Below, in pieces: positions 1 to 7,048 of a stretch of 18,539 bases of DNA. Origin of the DNA: an uncultured Clostridia bacterium. Its GTDB lineage: Bacteria > Bacillota > Clostridia > RGIG6154. Every line of letters begins with the position of its first letter. Positions within the stretch are counted from its first letter, which is position 1. Location of the stretch: the NCBI GenBank assembly GCA_934446135.1, contig CAKSDT010000026.1:1-18539 (forward strand), in the 5' to 3' direction. The notes under the pieces are model-generated. The model made no database searches. It was not told the origin of the DNA and saw nothing but the letters and a program-made list of their open reading frames with translations. Position numbers and translations under genes: made by a program.

Positions 1-131
1 AATTTATCCGCATATTTTTCTGCAGGAGGAGGCTCGGTATAGTCTGCAAGTATACAGTAGTACCCCCTGTTTTTAAGATTTTTTATAAGTTCAATCTGCG
101 GCAGAGAACCTGCCAAAACAAGTGCTTTCAT
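1..131 (-). CDS. ATP-grasp-like protein, N-terminal fragment
   Basis: This coding region runs off the left edge; only the first 43 codons are visible. The start is the ATG at 129-131, preceded by a run of six G (GGGGGG, 7 nt upstream) that serves as ribosome binding site. The peptide begins MKALVLAGSLPQIELIKNLK and continues with RGYYCILADY and a YADK motif. That is the Rossmann-like pre-ATP-grasp start (LVLAG..PQ.ELI..L..RG....ADY) of carbamoyl-phosphate-synthase-like ATP-grasp ligases found in many Firmicutes, often near surface polysaccharide genes. The nucleotide-binding ATP-grasp fold itself lies outside the window, so substrate and product cannot be judged. It is transcribed from the promoter at 164-192. 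Family assignment rests on a short N-terminus; another Rossmann-fold protein is possible. Confidence 0.6.
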   Translation of the reverse strand, partial: MKALVLAGSLPQIELIKNLKNRGYYCILADYTEPPPAEKYADK

Positions 132-152
132 AATTTACCCCCCTATTACGAA

Positions 153-189
153 ACAACGATTTGATTTTATACTATTTTCAAATCATTGT
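153..189. promoter_or_regulatory. Operator-like dyad spanning the promoter
   Basis: The arms ACAACGATTTGA (153-164) and TCAAATCATTGT (178-189) are inverted repeats matching at 11 of 12 positions, separated by 13 bp. The dyad covers the start region, touches the -10, takes in the whole spacer and enters the -35 of the promoter at 164-192. Because the left arm sits at the predicted transcription start, it is better placed to be a DNA binding site for a dimeric repressor than an RNA hairpin. The regulator is unknown. Confidence 0.45.
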
Positions 190-192
190 CAA
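164..192 (-). promoter_or_regulatory. Sigma-A promoter for the ATP-grasp gene
   Basis: On the minus strand the -35 is TTGACA (187-192, consensus) and the -10 is TAAAAT (164-169, 5 of 6), separated by exactly 17 bp. The predicted start of transcription is near 157, which leaves a leader of about 25 nt before the ATG at 131. No terminator is visible between the end of gpr at 209 and this promoter, so some read-through from gpr is also possible. Confidence 0.75.
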
Positions 193-208
193 GTATTAGT
201 ACGGATTA

Positions 209-1048
209 TCAGTTTATATAGTTTGGAATATCATCAAGCGAGATATTATGAAATGCAAGATTTATTCCCGCAGAAATAATATCGGTCATTTGATTTACAA
301 GAACATCAATTTCTTTTGGGGTTACAAACATTCCTGAAAGTTTAGAATTTTCGGTCATTCTTGCAGCATCAATTACAAATGGAACACCGATTCCGATGAC
401 AGGCATCCCCAAAGTGTCAGAACTGAGTTCCTTTCTGTTATTTCCTATTCCCGACCCCGGCATTATTCCGGTATCAGTTATCTGAATCGTCGTTGCAAGC
501 CTTGAAACATCTCTTGACGCAAGAGAGTCAATTGCAACTATCAAATCGGGTTTTACCCTTTTTACAACCCCTGAAACTATTTCAAGTGTTTCTATTCCTG
601 TTGTTCCCAGAACTCCTGTTTTTAAGGCACAGATTTTTCCGAGATTTGAACTAAACCCTGGAATTTCCTAATAAAGATGTATTGAAACAACGAGTTTATC
701 CAAAGTAAGCGGTCCTAAAGCATCGGGTGTTATTTTTTTATTTCCCAGTCCTATTACCATAACTGTAGGATCTTCTTTCACCGAAAGGTCTTTTATTATA
801 TCTTTCATCTCTTCTGAAATCGCCTTATAAAAAGCGAAACCAAATTCTTTGAATCTGGGCATTTCAACCGTTACATATTTGCCCATTTTCTTTCCCAGCG
901 GATTATCGTCTTTTAATATTTCAACATAAGTAACAGAATACTCATTTTCGTTTTTGGTGTATGTCTTTATACCGTCCGTTAGAGATATTTTTCCCTTGCT
1001 TTCCTCATAAACATCTTTTGCATCAAGTGCCAAATCATAATTAAGCAT
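209..1048 (-). pseudogene. gpr: Spore protease GPR, interrupted by in-frame amber codon
   Basis: GPR is the germination protease that degrades small acid-soluble spore proteins (SASPs) when a spore germinates. The start is the ATG at 1046-1048, with GGAGG 5 nt upstream. The first part carries NYDLALDAKD, the family's N-terminal SASP-like motif, and GLGNKKITPDALGPL. After a TAG at 668-670 (codon 127) the same frame continues with EIPGFSSNLG, GVLGTTGIET, IVAIDSLASR, TTIQITDTGIMPGSGIGN and GVPFVIDAA, ending MFVTPKEID...GINLAFHN. The candidate catalytic aspartates are D109 and D174; their 65-residue spacing is close to the 66 of Asp127 and Asp193 in the Bacillus megaterium enzyme. The stop falls between them, so the short product should be inactive. 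There is no frameshift: 278 sense codons flank the one TAG. It could be a recent null mutation, a sequencing error, or a read-through codon. At about 279 residues it is compact compared with Bacillus GPR (around 370). Confidence 0.88.
668..670 (-). other. In-frame TAG (amber) codon in gpr
   Basis: The minus strand reads CAT CTT TAT TAG GAA ATT CCA GGG, with conserved GPR sequence on both sides in the same frame. A single base change from AAG, CAG or GAG (Lys, Gln, Glu) would produce it. Of the 14 visible natural stops in this window one is TAG (dnaJ), against seven TAA and six or seven TGA, so TAG is rare here but is used as a stop. Confidence 0.9.
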
Positions 1049-1054
1049 AATTTC

Positions 1055-1094
1055 CTCCAAAAAAATAAGATAGTATGAGTTTTCCCATACTATC
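1055..1094 (-). terminator. Hairpin terminator after the SLH gene
   Basis: The arms GATAGTATG (1069-1077) and CATACTATC (1086-1094) pair perfectly over 9 bp with an 8-nt loop. Reading on the minus strand, a T-rich tract (TTATTTTTTT) follows immediately, as expected of an intrinsic terminator for the operon ending at 1103. A second T-run lies on the other side (plus strand, 1095-1101). The gpr ribosome binding site follows the T-tract directly, so the hairpin sits in the gpr leader region. Confidence 0.75.
1071..1077 (-). promoter_or_regulatory. Possible sigma-F/G -10 element for gpr
   Basis: The right arm of the terminator hairpin contains CATACTA on the minus strand, which fits the forespore sigma-factor -10 pattern CATNNTA. 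It lies 23 bp upstream of the gpr ATG, which would give a short leader carrying the GGAGG site. No matching -35 (GNATA-like) is found at 17-18 bp; the nearest, GGATA, is 13 bp away. The position suits a gpr promoter, but the call is weak. Confidence 0.25.
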
Positions 1095-1102
1095 CTTTTT
1101 TA

Positions 1103-3322
1103 TTATTTAATTATGATTAATCTTATTCTTCCGTCTGTCAGGTTGTCATAGTAAACATCAATGGAATTTACATCCTTAATATCAGAAAACGAAGCATTTT
1201 GCCAAACACCGGTATCGGCAAATGTAAAGACCGCACAATTTTCCGAAACCTTATAAGTTCCGCTTGAAGTTACAATGTAGGATTCAGTAATATCTTTGAT
1301 TTTTTCTTTTAATTCCGTAAGCGAAACAACTCTGTATACTTTTCCGCCGGACACACCAATCATAACCTTGCTTCCTTTGGAAATTGATGTATATTGAATT
1401 CCGCTTGATGTGTAAGAATTGCTTCCGCAGTTTATGGTGTAATTTGTTCCGTCCGCTGAAGTTACTATGCCATATTTCATACCGTCGCCCGTTACATTTT
1501 TAAGAAACAGTGTATCAATTTCATTTTTTGAATTTGTGCCGCAGTATAAAACATTCGTTGCTCCGAGTGTTGTTCCGTCAATTCTTGATTTATTGATTTT
1601 AATGTAGTCTGACGGATTGTTGGAATCTGTGCTTACAACATCAATTATATTCACACTGTTTGCCATTTTTTTGGAGCCTATCTTGTTTTCCGAAACATCA
1701 ACTTTCCCGGTTACAAACGCTGAGTCAGCCTTATTTACGGAAACTGAGGAATTTGACACAGTCACTTTAACAATTTTATTTATATAATCTTCATAAAGTT
1801 TATTTACAGCAAATTCAGAATATGTTCCATTTCCCTGAACAAGTCCGATGTAATATGAAGAATATTTATCACCGTTTGATTTTGAAAAATCCTTTTTACC
1901 GATTTGGGTGGCATAGCCTACTATTTCCGTAACCTGTGCCGAAGAATCTTTAACACCGGCAATTTTTCCTTCCCTGCCAATAAGCACCGTTACGGCATCG
2001 CCTATATTGTATGTTCCTCCTGTTGCAAAGAGTTTATAGGTATCCGCATTTTCAAATCCGTAATCGGTTCCTGAAATATTTACCGTCTTGGGATTGTCTT
2101 TAGACGGTGTTGCAAGATTATATGTTCCTGTTACCTTCTTTGTATAGGCCCAAACTGTATTTACTTCTTCCGAATAATAAACTATATTGTATTCATCGAG
2201 TTGTTCAGCAGTTCCCTTTTCTCCGTCAATGTAAACCGAAACTGTTTCAGGTATGCCGAAAGCAGAAAGACTGTTTTTATAAATATAAGGTCCTTTAAGC
2301 GATTTTGTACCAATCATTGCATAATCTATATCGCCTTTTTCATTTTCAAATACTGTAATTGAATCACCCAATGCTGCAAGTGACGCTGCCTCTTCCAAAG
2401 TTGTTTTCTGAGTTTTATAGTAAACTTCGGAATTTTTTCCCATATCTATGGTTTTTGTACCTGTTCCCTCATAAACCAAAACATCGTCGCCTAAAATTGC
2501 ATTTAATGTATACTCGCCGCTTTTTGTGTTTGTAGGGATGAATGCTATTGCAGTATCGGAATTTTTGAGGATTAAATCGCCTTTATATCCGACACTTGAT
2601 TTGTCAAATCCCGACTCAACTTTATACTGACCGTCGGTTGTAAGAATTTTATTTGCCGGAATTGAAACATCTTCATTCTGTGATGCAACAAAAACAGTAT
2701 CTTCTTTTATTGTGTAACCGAATGTCGAAAGAAGCGTTTTATCTCCGTCTTTAACCATTGTTGTAAGAGCATTATAAAAAAGTTTCATAACATCCAGTCT
2801 TTTTATATTTTGACCGATACCTGCACTGACCCCCTGCATAAGTTCCAAATCCTCAGCCTTTGACATCTGACCGTAAGGCCAAACAGCATTTGAAAAATCA
2901 TCATCTGTATAGCCCAAAAGTTTTAAAACTATAGTTATTGCTTCTTCGGTTGTCACGGAATTTTCAGGCTTAAAGGTTGAATCAGGGTAACCCGAAACAT
3001 ATCCCGCTCCCAAAGCAGCTTTGATGTATGACGCTCCCCAATATGTATATGAGACATCATGAAAAGGTGATGTTCTTGAAACTTCAGAAACAGAATTTCT
3101 GTAAGAAGATGACGCAACCGCCATTTTTGTAAATTCCGCTCTCGTCACTTCATTTGCAAACCCGAAATCGCCGTTTTCATCACCGTTCATTATATTAAGC
3201 GACGATAAAACCGCTTTCTTCTGATTATCTGTATCCAATCCGGTATCCGCAGAAACTGAAAACGCGGGGATACTTAAAAGCAGACAAAAAGCCAAAACTG
3301 TACTTATGAGTTTTTTCATCAT
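1103..3322 (-). CDS. Secreted SLH-domain surface protein
   Basis: A 739-residue exported protein, starting at the ATG at 3320-3322 (a second ATG follows directly), with AAAGGAG 5 nt upstream. The N-terminus MMKKLISTVLAFCLLLSIPA is a signal peptide, probably cut after FSVSA near residue 25. Three SLH units follow: about residues 35-72 (LNIMNGDENGDFGFANEVTR), 87-138 (FHDVSYTYWGASYIKAALGA then GYPDSTFKPENSVTTEEA) and 148-190. SLH domains bind cell-wall polymers, often pyruvylated, and hold the protein on the cell surface. The remaining 550 or so residues are Gly/Ser/Thr/Val rich, look beta-stranded, and match no enzyme family I recognise. The gene starts 13 nt after the stop of the MacB-like permease and is the last gene of that operon, so it is likely made together with the transporter. 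Partner or substrate roles are inference. Confidence 0.85.
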   Translation of the reverse strand: MMKKLISTVLAFCLLLSIPAFSVSADTGLDTDNQKKAVLSSLNIMNGDENGDFGFANEVTRAEFTKMAVASSSYRNSVSEVSRTSPFHDVSYTYWGASYIKAALGAGYVSGYPDSTFKPENSVTTEEAITIVLKLLGYTDDDFSNAVWPYGQMSKAEDLELMQGVSAGIGQNIKRLDVMKLFYNALTTMVKDGDKTLLSTFGYTIKEDTVFVASQNEDVSIPANKILTTDGQYKVESGFDKSSVGYKGDLILKNSDTAIAFIPTNTKSGEYTLNAILGDDVLVYEGTGTKTIDMGKNSEVYYKTQKTTLEEAASLAALGDSITVFENEKGDIDYAMIGTKSLKGPYIYKNSLSAFGIPETVSVYIDGEKGTAEQLDEYNIVYYSEEVNTVWAYTKKVTGTYNLATPSKDNPKTVNISGTDYGFENADTYKLFATGGTYNIGDAVTVLIGREGKIAGVKDSSAQVTEIVGYATQIGKKDFSKSNGDKYSSYYIGLVQGNGTYSEFAVNKLYEDYINKIVKVTVSNSSVSVNKADSAFVTGKVDVSENKIGSKKMANSVNIIDVVSTDSNNPSDYIKINKSRIDGTTLGATNVLYCGTNSKNEIDTLFLKNVTGDGMKYGIVTSADGTNYTINCGSNSYTSSGIQYTSISKGSKVMIGVSGGKVYRVVSLTELKEKIKDITESYIVTSSGTYKVSENCAVFTFADTGVWQNASFSDIKDVNSIDVYYDNLTDGRIRLIIIK

Positions 3323-3335
3323 TAATTCTCCTTTA

Positions 3336-4511
3336 TCAATCATATCTTAATGCCTCAATCGGATTAAGTTTCGCTGCTTTTTTCGCAGGGAAATATCCAA
3401 AAGTTATTCCTATTATTGCAGAAACCGTAAAAGCAATTAATATTGATGCACCGGACACAACCGGTGTCATATCAAGTGCCTTGCTCACACCTACTGAAGC
3501 ACATATACCAAGAAGTATTCCAATAACTCCGCCAACTGCGGAAGTGGTTGCTGCCTCTACAACAAACTGCCCCAAAATATCTTTTCTCTTTGCCCCAAGG
3601 GACTTCCTTATACCAATCTCACGGGTCCTTTCAGTAACTGATACAAGCATAATGTTCATTATTCCGATACCGCCTACTAAAAGTGATATTCCGGCAATTC
3701 CGACTAATATCATCTGGAGGTTTCCTATGAGTTCATTTACGGTATCAAGAATTGCTGCCATACTCATAACATTATAGTTTGAATCACTTCCGAAAGTTTT
3801 GTAGAGAAAATTTTCAACTTCCTGTTTTCCCTTTTCGGAATCATCTTTATCCTTAACAGATAATACATACGAACCCATAAAAGAAGAACCGCCGAGGCTT
3901 CTTGCAAGTGTATAAGGAATTATAACTCTATCGTCATCAGAACCTTCTTCTGATTTTGCAGTTTCATCCATAACACCTATAATTGTATATGTATTTCCCA
4001 TGATTTTAAGAGTTTCTCCCACGGGGTTTGTGTCAGGAAAATACTCATTGGCGATATATGTTCCTATAACACAATTTTTTGCTCTTGTCGAACAATCCAT
4101 ATACTGAATAAATCTTCCCGATTTCATTTCGATATGCTTAATGTCGTAATATTCCTCGTTAACACCGACAATTGATGATGTATCGGATGTTTCAGTTCCG
4201 AATTTAGGAATTGCCCTCACCTGGATAAGCGGCGAAACATACTGAAGAACATCGGATTCATTCGTCAATTCTTCCAAATCTTCATAAGACACTGTTCTGT
4301 TGCTGTTTCTTGATGTTATTGTAACATTTAAAAGGTTAGTTCCCATACTTTCAAACTGGTCAACTATAGTCTTTTTATAGCCGTCAACAAGACTAACAAG
4401 TATTATAACCGCTGCAACACCTATAATTATACCAAGCATTGTAAGAAACGAACGCATCTTACTGGTAGCAAGACTTTTAAGTGCGAGTTTAAATGACATT
4501 GTAATCCCCAT
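3336..4511 (-). CDS. MacB/FtsX-type ABC transporter permease
   Basis: A 391-residue membrane protein. The N-terminus FKLALKSLATSKMRSFLTML with GIIIGVAAVIILVS (first membrane helix, about 21-43) is the MacB_PCD signature. A large extracytoplasmic domain follows (about 45-265), then three helices in the FtsX domain, with GGIGIMNIMLVSVTERTREI and GIRKSLGAKRKDIL after the second helix and the ending AAKLNPIEALRYD. MacB-type permeases do not pass substrate through a pore; they couple ATP hydrolysis to movement of the outer domain. Unlike E. coli MacB there is no fused ATPase, as is usual in Gram-positives (compare YknZ of Bacillus). The start taken is the ATG at 4509-4511, with AAGGGGG 9 nt upstream inside the end of the ATPase gene; an ATG 12 bp further in, also with a G-rich site, is possible. 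The gap to the ATPase gene is 6 nt. Confidence 0.92.
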   Translation of the reverse strand: MGITMSFKLALKSLATSKMRSFLTMLGIIIGVAAVIILVSLVDGYKKTIVDQFESMGTNLLNVTITSRNSNRTVSYEDLEELTNESDVLQYVSPLIQVRAIPKFGTETSDTSSIVGVNEEYYDIKHIEMKSGRFIQYMDCSTRAKNCVIGTYIANEYFPDTNPVGETLKIMGNTYTIIGVMDETAKSEEGSDDDRVIIPYTLARSLGGSSFMGSYVLSVKDKDDSEKGKQEVENFLYKTFGSDSNYNVMSMAAILDTVNELIGNLQMILVGIAGISLLVGGIGIMNIMLVSVTERTREIGIRKSLGAKRKDILGQFVVEAATTSAVGGVIGILLGICASVGVSKALDMTPVVSGASILIAFTVSAIIGITFGYFPAKKAAKLNPIEALRYD

Positions 4512-4517
4512 AAAGTC

Positions 4518-5198
4518 TTACCCCCTTATTTTCTCATCGGAAATAATTTTTCCATCCTGAATTCTTATTTTTCTTTTGGCACGGTCAGCAATGGAATTGT
4601 CGTGAGTTATTAAAACAATTGTGTTTCCTTCCTCATTTAGTTTTTCCATAAATTCCATTACTTCTCTGCCTGTTTTTGAATCAAGTGCCCCGGTCGGTTC
4701 ATCAGCCAAGATAACCGATGGATTTCCTGCCAGTGCCCGTGCTATAGAAACTCTCTGCTGCTGACCTCCGGACAGTTGCGACGGTAATTTTCCAGTTCTG
4801 TCGCCAAGTCCTACTCTTTCAAGAGACGCTCTTGCAAGTTCAGACCTCTTTTTTGGTGAATATCCTCTGTAAATAAGCGGAAGTTCCACATTTTCCTGAA
4901 GTGTAAGTTTTGGAATCAGATTGTATTGCTGAAATATAAAACCCAATGTTTTATTTCTTATTTCTGCAAGTTGGTCGTCATTCATAGTACTTACATCAAT
5001 TCCATTCAGGTGATATGTTCCACTGGTCGGAACATCAAGGCATCCTATCATATTCATACAGGTTGATTTACCCGAACCGGACTGACCTATTATAGATACA
5101 AATTCACCTTTGTTAATAGTAAGGGAAATTCCGTCCAATGCTCTTATTTCACTGTCGCCGTCTGAATATATCTTATAAATATCTTTTAGTTCTATCAC
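4518..5198 (-). CDS. MacB/LolD-type ABC transporter ATPase
   Basis: A 226-residue cytoplasmic ATP-binding subunit driving the neighbouring permease. All motifs are intact: Walker A GQSGSGKST (38-46), Q-loop FQQYNLIP (89-96), signature LSGGQQQR (142-149), Walker B VILADE (162-167) with D-loop ALDS, and H-loop histidine H199 in LITHD. The combination QYNLIP and DEPTGALDS is typical of the LolD/MacB/YknY group. Translation starts at a GTG (5196-5198) that overlaps the stop of the adaptor gene as GTGA, so the two are probably translationally coupled. The adaptor, ATPase, permease order matches yknX-yknY-yknZ-like export systems. The substrate cannot be inferred. Confidence 0.95.
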   Translation of the reverse strand: MIELKDIYKIYSDGDSEIRALDGISLTINKGEFVSIIGQSGSGKSTCMNMIGCLDVPTSGTYHLNGIDVSTMNDDQLAEIRNKTLGFIFQQYNLIPKLTLQENVELPLIYRGYSPKKRSELARASLERVGLGDRTGKLPSQLSGGQQQRVSIARALAGNPSVILADEPTGALDSKTGREVMEFMEKLNEEGNTIVLITHDNSIADRAKRKIRIQDGKIISDEKIRG

Positions 5199-6889
5199 GG
5201 TCTTCCACCGCCTCCCGGTCCGCCTTGACCTCCGCCGGGACCGCCCTGTCCGCCTCCGGGGCCTCCGCCGGGACCGCCCTGTGACATTCCAAACATATCA
5301 TTTGAGGACTCTGCTTTAACCTCTGTGATTTTTACCTCATCACCCTCTTTAAGTCCTGACTTTATCTCAACAACATCAGAATTACTGAGTCCTGTTTCAA
5401 CTTTTACTTCTTTGAAACCCGCAGGTACCTTTCCTACCTGTTGTTCGCTGTCTTTTTCTGTCTTTGCTGACTTTGAATCTTTAACATATACAATGTTTCC
5501 TCTGTTTACTGCAGAAACCGGAACAGTTAAAACATCTTTAACCTCCTGAACTGTTATAACGGCATCGACATTCATTCCGGGTATAAGTCCGTCCGGATCA
5601 TTTACCACAACGGTCACAGGATAAGTAGTAACACCGTCTGCCGTAGTTCCGACTATACTTATATTATCAACATATCCCGTAAACTTTTGGTTTTCGAGTG
5701 CATCTGCCGTGATATCAACTTCCTGACCGAGTTCAAGTTTTGCAATATCGAGTTCATCAACATTTATCTTAAATTTAATAAGCGACATATCCGCAATAAC
5801 TGCCATAACAGTTGATTGGTTCTGATTATCAAGTTTATCGCCCGCTTTGGTTGTTTTGCTTATAACAGTACCGGTTATTGGGGCTTCAATAGTATACTTA
5901 TCAAGGTTATCATACAAATCTTCAAGACCTATTTTTGCATCTTTGAGCGATATTCCGCTTTCTTTAAGGCTCTTTGTAAGAGAATCACTCGTAAGTTGAA
6001 CAACAGTCTGACCGTATGTTATCCTGTCGCCTTCATGGACATAAATTTCAGCAACTTCTCCCGAAACACCTGCCGAAACATACGAAACTGAAGCCGACTC
6101 AAATTTGCCGCTGTCATTGCAGGCAACACCGTTTACAATTGCAGTTGCCCTGTCATTTTCTTTTATTCCGCCGGGGTTCTTAACTTTGATTTCAACAGAC
6201 TTTACTTCAACACCGCTCGAGTTTGTCATAACACCGCTGCCTATTCTTGAAACTGTTCCGGAAGTTTTAAGACCCATATTAGACTCAAGATAAACATCTG
6301 CATTTGCTCCTATGTAAAGCATATTTGCGTCATCTGAATTGAAATTAATCTTAAGCGTCATATTCTCGGTATCTGAAACCTCAAGAACTTTCGTTCCGTT
6401 ATTAACAGAATCACCTTTTTTTACATTAACATTAGTTACAACCCCTGTTGTTTTTGATGTTACCGAAAGTTTCTTTACATCTTTCAGTATTTCATCATAT
6501 TCCATCTGAGTTCTTTCATTCGAGTTTTTCTGCTTTTCTATTGAGCGGTTTACATTCGAAGAATCAATTGTATACATAATATCGCCTTCGTTTAAGATGT
6601 CACCTTCCTCAAACGGAGCAGAAGTTACATCGCCTGTAACAAGCGAAGTAATATTATATTGTTCATTTGCTTCTATTGTTCCCGAACCTGTAATCTGAAC
6701 CTGAACATCTCCTCTTTCAACCTTCGCGGTAGAAACTTCATTTGAAGTTGTTTTCTTTCCGCACGACTTAAGTCCAGAAACGAGAGCAACAATTACAACT
6801 GCAAAAACCACTGCAAAAATTATTTTTTTTGACCTTGACAAACCCTTAAAAGAATTTATCGGTTTTAATAGTGTCTGTTTTATTTTCAC
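5195..6889 (-). CDS. MacA/HlyD-family adaptor with duplicated core
   Basis: A 564-residue membrane-anchored adaptor of the ABC exporter. The start is a GTG (6887-6889) with GGAGG 8 nt upstream. One membrane helix lies at about 22-40, leaving the rest outside the cell. Two lipoyl-like/hairpin units are visible, each with two half-motifs: APFEEGDILNEGDIMYTID (about 91-109) with GVVTNVNVKKGDSVNNG (149-165), and GEVAEIYVHEGDRITYGQ (277-294) with GTVISKTTKAGDKL (340-353). Barrel-like segments follow each (about 176-255 and 371-450), and a membrane-proximal domain ends near 525. A typical MacA has one unit and about 370-400 residues, so the core seems duplicated. Residues 534-564 form a Gly/Pro/Gln tail. 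The gene overlaps the ATPase gene by 4 bp and heads the operon. In a cell with one membrane there is no TolC partner. Confidence 0.9.
   Translation of the reverse strand: MKIKQTLLKPINSFKGLSRSKKIIFAVVFAVVIVALVSGLKSCGKKTTSNEVSTAKVERGDVQVQITGSGTIEANEQYNITSLVTGDVTSAPFEEGDILNEGDIMYTIDSSNVNRSIEKQKNSNERTQMEYDEILKDVKKLSVTSKTTGVVTNVNVKKGDSVNNGTKVLEVSDTENMTLKINFNSDDANMLYIGANADVYLESNMGLKTSGTVSRIGSGVMTNSSGVEVKSVEIKVKNPGGIKENDRATAIVNGVACNDSGKFESASVSYVSAGVSGEVAEIYVHEGDRITYGQTVVQLTSDSLTKSLKESGISLKDAKIGLEDLYDNLDKYTIEAPITGTVISKTTKAGDKLDNQNQSTVMAVIADMSLIKFKINVDELDIAKLELGQEVDITADALENQKFTGYVDNISIVGTTADGVTTYPVTVVVNDPDGLIPGMNVDAVITVQEVKDVLTVPVSAVNRGNIVYVKDSKSAKTEKDSEQQVGKVPAGFKEVKVETGLSNSDVVEIKSGLKEGDEVKITEVKAESSNDMFGMSQGGPGGGPGGGQGGPGGGQGGPGGGGRP
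5204..5284 (-). repeat. Low-complexity Gly-rich tract of the adaptor gene
   Basis: The 3' end of the adaptor gene is a GC-rich run of imperfect GGNGGNCCNGGN units encoding GGPGGG and GGQGG repeats, in otherwise AT-rich DNA. Similar Gly/Pro tails occur on other Clostridial adaptors of this type. The tract directly precedes the overlapping GTG start of the ATPase gene and is the kind of repeat prone to length change by slippage. Confidence 0.8.
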
Positions 6890-6986
6890 CGTATATGCCT
6901 CCGTTACTTTAAAATAATCTATGGTGGGATTTTATCAGATATTTGTGTATAAATTGTGACATTTGAAGGTACATTTTTCAAAAAAC

Positions 6987-7015
6987 TTTACAATATCAAG
7001 AAAATATTATATAAT
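6987..7015 (+). promoter_or_regulatory. Sigma-A promoter for the U32-prmA pair
   Basis: The -35 TTTACA (6987-6992, 5 of 6) and -10 TATAAT (7010-7015, consensus) are separated by 17 bp. Predicted transcription starts near 7022, about 27 nt before the ATG at 7049. The 141-bp region between this gene and the divergent adaptor operon holds no equally good promoter for the minus strand. Confidence 0.8.
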
Positions 7016-7048
7016 TATTTATAATGTTATTTGGAAAGAAGTGGAATT

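Noticed and set aside
668..670. Genome-wide reassignment of TAG to an amino acid
   Set aside because: dnaJ ends normally at a TAG, directly followed by the next gene's ribosome binding site. No pyl gene or suppressor tRNA is visible in the window.
209..1060. Two separate small genes either side of the TAG
   Set aside because: The downstream part has no ribosome binding site or fitting start, and both parts align end to end to one family (GPR) in one frame.
6890..6990. Minus-strand promoter for the adaptor operon (TTGAAA, 17 bp, CACAAT)
   Set aside because: The -10 matches only 4 of 6 positions and other weak pairs are equally possible, so I did not list it as a feature.
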